From Agroathelia rolfsii (taxonomy: Eukaryota; Basidiomycota; Agaricomycetes; Amylocorticiales; Amylocorticiaceae): 64,000 nt of DNA. The stretch's first letter is position 1. Each line of letters begins with the position of its first letter. Shown piece by piece: positions 12,365 to 23,057 of this stretch. The notes below the pieces were generated by a model. That model was not told the origin of the DNA. It saw only the letters and a list, made by a program, of their open reading frames with translations, and made no database searches. The stretch is taken from the NCBI GenBank assembly GCA_018343915.1, contig JABRWF010000007.1, positions 248,001 through 312,000 on the forward strand, written 5' to 3'. The position numbers and the translations under genes are program-made.

Positions 12365-13165
12365 TCAAGTGGTACATACCAGTGGGGCTATGCTAGAAAC
12401 CTGAATACATCCTGAAAAATGCGTTAAAACCATCAGTTATGCAAAAAAAAAAAAAAAAAAACCATTATAGCTTGTTTAGATAGCGGACAGGCAGATCCAG
12501 ATTCAGCTTGAAGTTGAACTTTAACCTCGGCATCGCGGCGTAATTGTCCGTAGATGGAGTTGATCCTTTTGCTATAGAATGAAAAAGAAATGAACACGAG
12601 ATGCGATAGCGTGGATGGCACCGAATAAGACCTGCCTGTCACACGTCATAACTGTTTTGAACGTAGGGCGCGCTCCTTTTTTTGCGGCTCTCTCCTAAAC
12701 ATTCAATAGTAATGTTTTCCGTCATCAGTCGATTTTTCGGGCTTAAACGGGGTTTCCACTGACGGAGAACATCTAGTAGAGTCTAAGGATTTGGTCTATA
12801 GATGAGAAACGGCCAGTTTCGTGAAACAAACCCCGGGTCAACAGCATTCTCACCGATGTCGTCCTCTCCTTATTTGGTGACTCGAAAGCTATGTCAACGG
12901 CATAAGATATGTTGATTTCAACATCGAGGTTACGCCGCGACGGAGGCACTGGCATACGTCAAACAGGAAGGACATTATACTAACCATGCATAGACTGGCG
13001 TCAGGCGAGGGCTGACACTGACAAGTGCCATCACAATACATCATGTCGGAAGACATTGCTAAACCCATGTCCTCTAGAATGGCCGCCGATGGCACGCTTA
13101 TTTTTCACGTCGGTCTACGCTCTGGCAATGATTTGCGCACAGTTACGGAGGTGACTGTGCACTGT
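12365..13165 (-). pseudogene. Decayed caspase-like gene, copy A (3' half only)
   Basis: Remnant on the minus strand matching exons 9-14 of the two intact caspase-like genes nearby. Recognisable pieces, 5' to 3': an exon-9 stretch with AILEDMGLAMSSDMMYCDGT and a QCQPSPDASLCM tail; an exon-10 stretch INISYAVDIAFESPNKERTT; an exon-12 stretch ending RPTFKTVMTCD; an exon-13 stretch RINSIYGQLRRDAEVKV ending SKQAIM; and a last exon VSSIAPLVCTT-stop (stop at 12367-12365). Breaks: a TGA at 13107-13105 in the exon-9 frame where copy C has ATG, and no usable acceptor directly before exon 10. The exons carrying the catalytic His and Cys cannot be found upstream. An A18 run at 12440-12457 lies in the last intron. 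Confidence 0.72.
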
Positions 13166-14386
13166 GAAGCCTCTTGCGTTTCCCCTACACGGATGGTGTG
13201 ATACGCACTTCTCAGGCTTGTCTTTGCACATGGACAATACCGCTTATTTTTTGTGGACCCAGGTAATTTTTTCCTTGTACTTACAATAAATCACAGGGAA
13301 CTTATCATGATGTCTTTGTATTAATTTGCTAGCGTCTAGTGACGTATAGCGCCGCATTGAAACTTCACCGGGCATGAACTCTGATCGATCTGATCCATGA
13401 ACTCCGGGATTTTCGTATCTCTATCCGTTTAACTGCGCACCACCACGTACCACGACAAACGAAAGTTTTATTCGTGATATCCACTTTTGTGGGATCGACC
13501 CACTCTCAACATTTCAACACGATGTGCATAGATCCTCTCCTCAAGATATAGTAAACACAGATGCCAATGGAACGGATTGCGGCCGCGATGTAAACCTTCA
13601 GCGATTTTTCGGCCATTCATTCCTTTAATTGAAATCGCCGTCTTTACCAATACACAGTTCACCTCTTTGGAGTTCTTCGTATGTATGTTATTATCGATCT
13701 GCTCATTTCATTAGTACCAGGCTTGTAATTTGTTCTTGAAGTCTGCCAATGTGGATAGTTCATGTCCCGGACCAAAGGCTGCTTCAATCCGACTACTGAT
13801 ACTCAGCATTATGGACGATGGCTCAATGTCCCTCCAGCCCTATATTTCATCGCAAAATCATGCACTCAACTAACACCACCCGTCAAATTTTTCGCATGAG
13901 TCAAACTCACCAATATGGTAATTTAAACGATGGGCATAAGTCCCATCAGCAGAAGTTCATCGGAGCAATTCTGATCCCCTAGCCATTGGTAATAGACGCC
14001 AGGCCCATTGTCTTACTTTTCTACCTTCCAATAGTTATACATGCGTTAACAAATGAATCATTTTCGTTAAATCGTCCATAAGTGTATATTAGCACTAATA
14101 AACATAAAAATAAAAAGATGGTCCTAGGCTAATTTTCTTACTAATGCAAATATAATCAAAAAAAGGCAAAACGATGAAAGGTGATCCCTAAAGTCCGAGA
14201 GGTCCAGTCTACTTAACGTTTCAGAGGTATCAAGTGCACAGTCAGTCGTACAATCGCGAGAATGCACGAGGTACTGTATGTGTGATGTGTGGTATCAAAT
14301 ATGTGACATAAGGATGTGTATGCCACCGTCGTTTCAAGGCCAGAATTTAGAAAATGAAGGGTTCATTTAGCCAATGGTTCTGTAAA
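13166..14386. other. Intergenic, no gene seen
   Basis: AT-rich and full of stop codons in all frames. It might contain badly decayed 5' exons of copy A, but I cannot align any of the catalytic exons here. Confidence 0.5.
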
Positions 14387-16412
14387 TCAGGACGCGAGTT
14401 TCAGCAGTGTTATGATTGGAACGTTTCCAGGACATACCAGTCGGGTCGAGCTTGATATCTAAGGGCGGATAAATATCAGTATTTGAATCAATAATATTAA
14501 ATGGGAACAAAAATATACAACCATTATAGCTTGTTTGCGGCTTGGACCGTGCGTTTTCAAAAACGTGTCCCTATCCAGCTCTAATCTGTTCTTTGGATTC
14601 CGATCCTTCGATTCTGTGCTGATCTGCCTATGGATGTTGTAGATCTTGTCGCTGCAGATATCATTGATAGATTTAGAGCAGTAGATAGAGAGCAAGGAAA
14701 ATTTTCAAGTACTTGACGTGGTGCATGACACTTTCAGCCGTGGGATAGTCCCCCGGTTTGCAATTTGTTTCTGCGAAAGTGATTACTTCTCTCAATATTA
14801 CTAAGATTCGAAGTTCAGGGGTGTACCGAGAAAGTCAAGGAAGATCTGTGAATCATATCGGAACATAAATTAAATATCAACACTGCACTAATAAAAGCTG
14901 GGACCTACAGAAGTCGTTGTCTCCTTATGAGGCGATTCGAACGCCAAATTGATCGTTGAAGATATCTTAATCTGTGTCAATGCCGTACATGAGTCGCTCA
15001 AACTATAGTTGCTACGGAAGACCAGAGTTCAAGACAAACCTACCATCCGTCGGTGTTCTACTAGTAGGTTCGATGGGCAAGTACAGGCAGCACCACTAGA
15101 TACAGGCTCTAGTTCACGATATATTTGCTCAGGTGAATCAGTTATTCGGGTGCCCTCCATGAATAATAGTGTTGACTGGCGGCTCGGGGGCAACTTTGGT
15201 TTCCACGCGGCTTTGGTAGCTGTGGTAGTGCCCACAGATCGTCTTAAGTCGGGGTGAGGTTCCTTTTCCTTAGTTGAGTAAGGAGAACTTCGTTGGACTA
15301 GCAAATGTAACCCCATGAGTACGGTATACATCAATGCTTGGAGGTAGAATTAATGACAGAACAAACGTACTAGTCCAGCTTTCCTCTTCGTGAGAACGTC
15401 CCATCGACATTGTGTATGTAAATCGATTGCATCGAATATGAGGCAAATCTGAATATAAGTGAGAGGTTATAGAGCAAGTAAAAGAAGCAACAAGTGAATA
15501 TTAGAAGCCGAATCATAGTAAGATGGTATTAAATACTGGACTCACTGAGTATAAAGGGCGAGTAACAACAATCAAAAAATGTCTGCAACATCACGGCGCA
15601 TAATATGTCTCGTTGAGATACACAGCATGCAAAAAAAAAAGAAAAAAAAAAAAGGACAAACCGTGAGTTGTACATGCTTTGGGATCTTCTTAAGCTCCCT
15701 GGCGAGTTCCTGGTTCATTGTCCGGTGTCATTGTGGTAGATAGAGAAGAAAAAATTGTCGTCACCCACATGGTTGGTGATTGTTTTGTCATCAGCGGCGA
15801 CAACTCCTTCGATATAAATATCAGTAAATGAGATCACGAGTTTGGACGAAAAGACTACCATAATCTGTATCCCCGCCAGATCCGCCATCTATCCCGTGCC
15901 CGGAGTCTAAAAAAACGTGATGAGTCTATAATCGACTAGATCTCGTCTACGGTGCTCAGTACTGTACTGCTTACACCACAAGAAAGCGCGGCCTTCGCAG
16001 CCCACCGGCAGGTCACGTCTAAGGCAGGAGATCTGCCGTAGCTTCATAACATAATCAAACATCCATAACAGTAAGCTTTTTGATCAGCATAAAGACGCTT
16101 ACAATATTGTCCTTAGACGGATACAAAGTATGACTGGGTTTGTGACGGTCAGACATCGTTACAATCCTTGCCTGGTCGTAGTCGAATTTATCTGCCATCT
16201 GTTAGTATCACATATATCTCTCGCAAAGAGTCCAGAGGCTTACCTACAAGACACTTGACCAACCGTTCTGCATCACGCCTAGGATATCGTAGCTTAGAAG
16301 ATTCGGTATTAGAATCAACAGCGGCAGAAGATGAGATGGCAATAATCAGTGCATTGGCCATGAACTTGCCCGAACTCGAAGGAAGAGCAGAGGCAGTTGA
16401 ATACCGAGACAT
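14387..16412 (-). CDS. Caspase-like (C14-type) peptidase homologue, gene B
   Basis: Fourteen small exons (16412-16244, 16191-16103, 16041-15975, 15906-15859, 15806-15769, 15709-15662, 15582-15546, 15448-15371, 15297-15044, 14971-14909, 14845-14827, 14770-14713, 14651-14522, 14458-14387) join in frame to 389 residues. Order matches metacaspases: NALIIAI strand, YPRRDAERLVKCLV, TLYPSKDNI, the catalytic His motif FLWYSGHG, a substrate-loop segment GVVAADDKTI, PKHVQLTTFFDCCYSPFILS with the presumed catalytic Cys, NLPHIRCNRF, then INLAFESPHKET, which stands where metacaspases have SACxDxxxAxE. The usual His-Ser-Gly after the Cys is Tyr-Ser-Pro. No long prodomain. Metacaspases cleave after Arg or Lys and act in cell death and proteostasis; activity here is unproven. 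Paralogue of gene C and pseudogene A; it has no ORF-scale exon, so automated callers may miss it. Confidence 0.78.
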
Positions 16413-16629
16413 GCAACCTATTTCAGCGAGGGAGGACTTGGAGTGTGAGACAGACGAGGAGAGAAGCTATGGATATGACTCGGAGCCATTCAAGTTTTGT
16501 AGTGTTCTCAAAAGCTGTGGTACAGCCTCGCTGACACTGATAGGCGGTGTCACCAACTTCAAGCAACCAGAAGAGCTGAATCTATGGTACATTAGGACCG
16601 GCATGTACTAGTAGTACTACAACTCACAA

Positions 16630-16657
16630 ATGACGCAGGTCACAGTGACTGCGTCAT
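16630..16657. repeat. Near-perfect 28-nt palindrome containing TGACGCA
   Basis: The arms ATGACGCAGGTCAC and GTGACTGCGTCAT are reverse complements apart from one extra G in the left arm. It lies about 220 bp upstream of the gene B start codon. The TGACGCA half site resembles a bZIP (CREB/ATF-type) site, but that role is inference. Confidence 0.6.
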
Positions 16658-17514
16658 TATTGTTATAGAACATACAACGGGCAAAGCTGCTGTCCGCCTG
16701 GGTCCGAAATATTAGATATTAACCCCGACGTTATTGGATCGGAAACTCAACCAAGGGAATTACTAAGGAGTTACGGACAATTGGAATGAGAGCAAGGAAT
16801 GGGGGAGAGGGGGAGCCTAAGGGGGCGCGGCGACTCCGCATAGAAAACACGCCTTCAGCCTGAACGCTTCAGCTTCAGCCCTCCAGCTCGGCCTTGGCTT
16901 CAGCTTCAACCGTCGCGAGGCCCTTTCCTATTGTCTTTTTGTGCCTGGAATCATCGGTGCAAGACTTAGTCCTATTAGTATATTTGATTCGGAGTCACTA
17001 CACAGCTCACGGTTTAAATATGACTAGATGGGACCCGTGCTCCCCGCGGTCAACACCAAAAGTGTTCATGGGAAAATGTGGCATCTATGCACATGTTCAG
17101 GTACGGTGGTACCCGTGCACTACATAGAATCAAAAAAGCTATTACCTGGTCTTCGCATGGCTATGCCAGTAGGTAAGGTAAAATGCATGATAAGCGATGG
17201 TTTTTTTTCTAAAAAAAAAAAGATACATAGAAGGGGAATGGATTTGTACGATAAAAGCACATGTATATTATACTTATGCATAGCTTGCGTAACCGCAGCT
17301 TAAATAATCCAAGCCGAGCATGGTCAGCAAATGACTTAGAGCTGGCTAAGCCAGCAGACTCGCACACATGTCACATAGCTCATATTATAACTGCATAAAC
17401 TGTACGTTTATTGTGCAAGGTCTATAGCTGATAGGATGTATATGGTGTGCAGAGTTAGGAGCCTGTGTGATGTACAGAGTAGTATAATAGCTGTAAAGGG
17501 CTTGTACTCTAAAC

Positions 17515-17855
17515 AACACTAAAAATTCTCGACTTCCAGATTTTCTATAGCTTCACTAATTTTTTTCTTTTGCTCAAGGCATTTTTCTATAGCATATAAT
17601 CAGTGTATACACCTCAGGAAAATAGTTTTACTTCAAAATAAATTTGCTATTATGGTGCTAACTCCGAGCATATATGCACCTTATGTACCTTTACAGTCAA
17701 GTTACAGACTTTTCTAAATTTTAACAATAAAGGTGGCTAGAGGATGTATCAAAGGTCTCTTATGAATTTTTATTTGAATTGGAATAGTGTGGAAGTGACT
17801 GAAATATGTAAAATATACATTCACGGAAACTTTTGCGAACTGCGAGTATGTATGG
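17515..17855 (+). repeat. Degenerate dispersed repeat, copy 1
   Basis: Shares several collinear blocks with 57690-58235: a CTTCCAGA..TTTCTATA.CTTCA block followed by TTTGCTCAAG, a TATATGCACC block leading to TTTTACAG or CTTTACAG, and a final CTTTTG.GAACTGC block. Spacing is broadly kept with indels. No coding potential seen; probably an old non-autonomous element. Confidence 0.5.
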
Positions 17856-20239
17856 AATGGGGTAGTGCAAATGGTGTATACAACTGATGTATATAGAGTA
17901 TGAAATTACAAAAACCATAAGCGGCTTGTATTTGTGGAATACATTGGCACAGAAATTTTAAATCATCTGTAAGTTTCAAATGAGATGGCATCGAGAGCAT
18001 CGATAATGTGTATATGTGAAATATATAGTATTCAAGCCACCATTGGCTTTTGTAGTCAAATGGAGGTGATGCGGTGGGTGTCGATGGTTTGAAAGTGTTA
18101 AATATAGGGGCCCGGGTTGCATCAGCAACTTATGCATGGCAAATGTGTATGCTTTCTGCCAAAGGAGGCACGACACCAGCATTAAGCAGTGTCTTTGGTG
18201 TGCGCATTAGGGCTGGCGGCTCATGTCCCTCTCTCCGGAACCGCCAGCATCCCCCGCTGGCTCTCACTTTTTCAAACCCACACACCACTCCCTCTGCTCA
18301 GCCGAGAAGAGGTAATATCTAGGCCACCACTATGGTCCTAAATGCCACCTTTGCTCAACCGAGTACATGCTTCACACTTAACCTTGGCCTGTTTCAAACC
18401 GCCTGGCCGCCAGAGAAATGACGCAGCAAGGCGTTTCCACCCGCCCGCGCTGCCCACCTCTCTCCCCACAGGTTTCTATCCGGCCGGGGCTCGAAAAGCG
18501 CTTCACGCTTTCCCCCCATCCACTGCCGCCGCTACTCTCCGAATACGGACCAGCCAGCCCATCAAGCGATGCCAAAGAGGTAGAATAGGAGACTAAGGGC
18601 ATGATTAATAGTTTATGCGTGTTAAATGGAATGGCGGCATAAGCTACAGGGTGTTTAGTGTAAATAGTATTGATGGTCCGCATGAGTTGGGGTGGATTAG
18701 ATCCCGTGGTATAGATGTGAATCATCTTCAAGTTGTGTGTCGTGTATCAAGTAGAATAGTCTAGACACTATTCAGTCCTTGCTATGTTAGACTGTGTAAA
18801 CATCATCTTTCTATTGTTTGGTATGAGATTGAAATCAGAAGGACTCCGTAAATAATTTTGTTGTGTTGATCGGGGGGAAGAAGATATACATACTATTAAT
18901 TGCTTGTTTGTATTGATTCAGTGATTTGAATGATGTTGATGGTGCACAAGTGTCGGTGGGGGTTAGGAACACCATGAACAAATCTGAAAGGGATGATGTA
19001 GATAAAATCAATAGCTCACACTTCCTATACATTTTCATAGGGAATTTGTTGGGTGGACAGCATTGCCGATTCATAAATGTCTTGTAAGATGTAGATAGTA
19101 TTCATTGCATATGGAATTTAAATGACAATGCTAGTGGTGCTAGTGGTTTGTATGCATCAATTTGGATGATATTGATGGTCTGTGTATTATTGAGTGGTGT
19201 GTGGCAGATGGTACTTAAATCTTGTGTGTGTGCCAGTAGGGAGCCTTGATGGGTAATATATGATATAGAAACAGATGGCATGAGCTACATCGACACCTCA
19301 AACATCGAAGATCGCGAAGCAAGGATTTTAATGGCTTGTGAATATTGAATCAGGTGATGCAGAGTATTCAAATTGATTGTACCTGGTATGATAATACAGT
19401 GGGGAACAGTGAAGCTAACTAACTGTAGCCAGTATACAGAGATCGCAGAGGCAAAAAAAAAGGGGGAGAGGGAGAGGAATAGCATCGATTTCAAAGGGAG
19501 CATCCAATTCTAATAGGCATCATGCACATCGTGATACCTCTCAGTAAGTATCAGCAGTAATTAAAATGCCTGATGTAGACCTAATAAGCAGCCTTAGTGG
19601 CCACAGAGGCGCCGTAGGTGTTGCAAAGCATTATGAAATGGTCCAACGGGAGCCACAAATGGCATCGGTCTCTCCAGTGGGACCGGTTATGTTGAGATCG
19701 ATTAGCCTGAGTTTTTAATTCCGTGTCCGTATATTGGCCTTGACAGTTGACCTGTTCCCTCGATTAGTTGTTTGATTACACGTGCACAGGCGATCACTTA
19801 CATCACTTTCCTACTATTAATGAGACCAGATGGCCAGAGCATATGTTATGTATAAGCTACGAGAGGATACCTTCAAATAATAAGAGTAAGAAAAATACGG
19901 TAAAGGACGTCTCCGAGTCGTCGCGATGAAAATCCGAATACACTACATCAATGATAACTAAATTTAAATAATAATAGTTCTTGTTTTGGGATAATATTGG
20001 GTGGATGCTGATAATCAAATTTCTGAGGATGAAATATTTGGCTCCATAGAGAGTTTGGACGATTTAAAATGATGCGATGACAATGTGGCATCCGAGACGT
20101 GAGTGTATGCCGTGATCCGGTAGCTCAAGTTTAAATTTCACTAAAGTTGAAATGCTTCGTCCATCCACTCGCCCTAATCCAGCCACGAGTTAGTACAATT
20201 TCGTTCCAGCCACAATTGTTATACCAGCATATTACACGC

Positions 20240-22286
20240 TCAGTTACTAGTACGTACCAAAGGGCTCATACTAGAAACCTAAAGGAGATAATCGCAAAAA
20301 AATTTCATGAGGGTCAAAAATGGAATTGGATAAGGGCGGTTGCCTACCATCGTAACCTGCTCATACATCGGACAACGCGAATCTAAGTCAAGAGTTGACG
20401 CTCCTTTTGCCTGAATTAGCTTCCCATAGATGGTATTCGCTTCTCTACTATAGAAGAAAGGAGACACAAATAAGAGGCATTGTAACCTGAATAGACATGG
20501 CTGGACAAACTTGACACGATCCATGATTACTCTGAAAGTAGGGTGCTCTTTTTTTTTCTGACTTGTTTCTGCCAATTATTAACGTAGAACAAGGGCATTT
20601 ATCAGCTGATACTACGGATACATGAATATGGTGTTTGTACGTACTGAGAACACCTAGAAAAACCTAACAGGGATTTTGTCACCATAGGCACAGTATTGTT
20701 AATTCCAGGTAACGAAACATGGAACGAGAGGAAATAGGGAAGTGATAGAATGATTCTTACAGAGGTCATCGTCTCGCATTTGGGCGATTCAAAAGCCAGG
20801 TCGATCGCAAGAGATATTTTAATCTGCAACAAAAAAGACGAGATTGACGTCAATGATAAATTTATACCACAATGACACCGGTATAAATCAAACACTACGC
20901 GCGTAATGGGACGGCTTGGAGTATACCCACCATACATCTGGTACCGTCAGGTATGGGCTGGCATCGAGAAGTCCCGTCACAAGGCATGAGCCCTGGCGAC
21001 ATTGTCAACTGCATAGTATCCTCCAGGATAGGAACTGCTGTTGGTATTTGCGCCATCATCGTTGATCGGCGACTCGGAAGCGATTTACGTATGGGCTGGT
21101 ATGTACCTCGGCGAGCAACTGATATAAATAGGCGTATTCTCAGTATGAAGACCCAAAGAAGGAAGATACGTCGAGCATACCATAAGGTCGTTGAGTCCCC
21201 GTGTTCAATCCGTGGGAGTGGCTACGATGCCTCATCGTTGCTACAGAAGGTGTCTGCAGTATTTGATTCATAAATCTATTGCATTGATAATGGGGAAAAT
21301 CTTAGGTAAGAGGAGGGTTTTATTGATTAAGTAGAAGAGAAAGGGTGTAAGAGGCTTTCTGTCAGGAGAAAATGAGCTGATGATCATACTCAAGATGAAG
21401 GGAGCATAACAGCAGTCGAATAACGTCTGATACATAAAAGGCCATCATGGGTATATGAGCCCTTCTTGGTGTTGGTACAGGGGAATAGAAATGACACAGA
21501 CCATGAGTTGCACATCTTCCGGAATACCATTCATAAGCCCCTGAGTGAGGTCCTGTAGAATTACGGTCAGCAGTCCTTTTTTGCAGATATTGCGGGACTT
21601 ACGTATCCCGATACAAAATCGCCGTCGGCAGATATGATGCCTATGACCGAGAAAAATTGATGGAAACGATTATTATCATGATCAAACTTTACTCGTGATT
21701 GACATACCGTATCCAGCACAATCGTCGAAAGACCCAGGGTTGTATCTCTCTTCCATCTTCTCTCCATGACCAGAGTCTGTTGGCATCTCATTAATATGTC
21801 TGTGATAGCCACGTCTCTATGGGCTTATGGTTTACTTACACCAAACGAACGCACGATCATCACGGCATAGTCCTTGCTCTAGCAAGGCAATTTGATGCAG
21901 CTGCAAGCCATAATCAATAATCAACAAACGAGGAGGAGCTTGAACCTGCGTGTGCAACACTTGCAATGTTCTCCTTCGAAGGGTACAGGGGGTCCGAGGG
22001 TAGGTATTCGACGTCCGACATATGCACGACATGCGACGGCTTATAGCCAAATATCTCTATCAAAATTTGGTGGTGATAATGATAGTGAGCAGTGAGTCCT
22101 TCAAGCTCACCCTACTGGTACGCCACGAAGCGAAAACCTACCCACAAGACACGCCACTAGTCCCTCAGCATCTCGATTTACCCATTCTAAAGCATCATAC
22201 CCTGGAGCACTCTTAATACTGACGAGTAGGGCCTTAGCAATAGAAGACGAAGACGATGGACAAGGCTGGGCTGTGCTAAAAGACAT
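20240..22286 (-). CDS. Caspase-like (C14-type) peptidase homologue, gene C
   Basis: Fourteen exons (22286-22142, 22056-21965, 21900-21840, 21776-21708, 21640-21603, 21552-21502, 21426-21390, 21300-21181, 21118-20931, 20823-20761, 20663-20654, 20568-20511, 20447-20348, 20278-20240) join in frame to 356 residues. Exon number and phases match gene B; exons 5, 7, 10 and 12 have identical lengths (38, 37, 63, 58 nt). Landmarks: AKALLVSIK, VNRDAEGLVACLV, PLYPSKENI, FVWYSGHG (catalytic His), GIISADGDF, PEDVQLMTLFDCCYAPFILS (presumed catalytic Cys), NFPHYQCNRF, CDGTSRCQPIPDGTRCM, IDLAFESPKCETM. The residues after Cys are Tyr-Ala-Pro, as in gene B (Tyr-Ser-Pro). Exon 2 ends at a GC donor (GCAAGT at 21964). 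Exon 11 is only 10 nt and is the least certain. No inactivating change seen, so likely functional or only recently silenced. Confidence 0.76.
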
Positions 22287-23057
22287 TTGTGTATGTCTGG
22301 AGTAGGTGAGTCTAGGATGACCTCTCTTTCCACTTTACCCAGGTTTATGTATCCAGCCCCTCTTAACTATCGTGCCTAAGGATCCCAATAAGAGTTATGT
22401 AAGTGGTGATGGCCACAGCCTCGAATGCTAGTCTAGCGTACCTACCGTAAATGCGTCATTTATTCATATCTTGTTAATCATTCTTGAGAAAATCTCGGTA
22501 TTTATAGTCGCACAACATGTGCATGGACGTAAATAAATGGATTGGATAGATATACATGTCACTACCAACCAGGGAAGTTATGCGTAAAAGACGTGTGTGT
22601 CAGAGTCGTGTATACATGAACACGGCGATATGATGTGTATAGGTGAAGAAAAGAATTAAGGGGCGAGAAAAAAAGAAAAAGTTATCTGAGTGCAGGGAAT
22701 AGTGGGACGAGAAAGAAATGTAAGGAAGAAAAATGAACACAGGTTTCCATGATTATATGAAATTGTTATCAACATCATTCGCAGTGTGTGATGCAAGAAA
22801 AATATTTACGCCTCCTCTCTCTCGGCGTACCAGTCCGGGATCAGAACAAGGGGAAATGAGAAGAAGAAAAATGAAAGAAAAGAAAAGAAAAATGTGAGTG
22901 ATGGTATAAGTGTGCAAACCAAGCTGAGATGAAATAGCACACAAGCGCAAAAACAAGGTTTTCCATTAATCCATCTCGTCGTTATCGTCGTCGGAATAAT
23001 CTTCCTCATCGCCATTGTCCGATAGAGCCTACCATTCTTGCTCCCGACCGCACTGCA
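22287..23057. other. Intergenic, gene C promoter and Skn7 3' flank
   Basis: Mostly AT-rich. Near the right end the minus strand (about 23030-22965) can encode an acidic string ALSDNGDEEDYSDDDNDEMD before a stop; see the alternative Skn7 C-terminus in the findings. Nothing else recognised. Confidence 0.5.

Larger units (their letters stand above)
16413..20239. other. Long gene-poor stretch
   Basis: No gene recognised. It contains a near-perfect palindrome (16630-16657), a degenerate dispersed repeat (about 17515-17855) shared with 57690-58235, a GC-rich patch (18180-18580) unlike its AT-rich surroundings, and AT-rich low-complexity sequence elsewhere. Short ORFs in this stretch have no domain or splice support. 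Confidence 0.55.

Noticed and set aside
15009..15257. Plus-strand ORF within the caspase-like gene B
   Set aside because: Overlaps exon 9 in antisense; the minus frame is continuous with catalytic exons.
16168..16611. 147-codon plus-strand ORF over gene B exon 1
   Set aside because: Begins and ends without family similarity; the minus strand encodes the conserved NALIIAI...RDAERLV.
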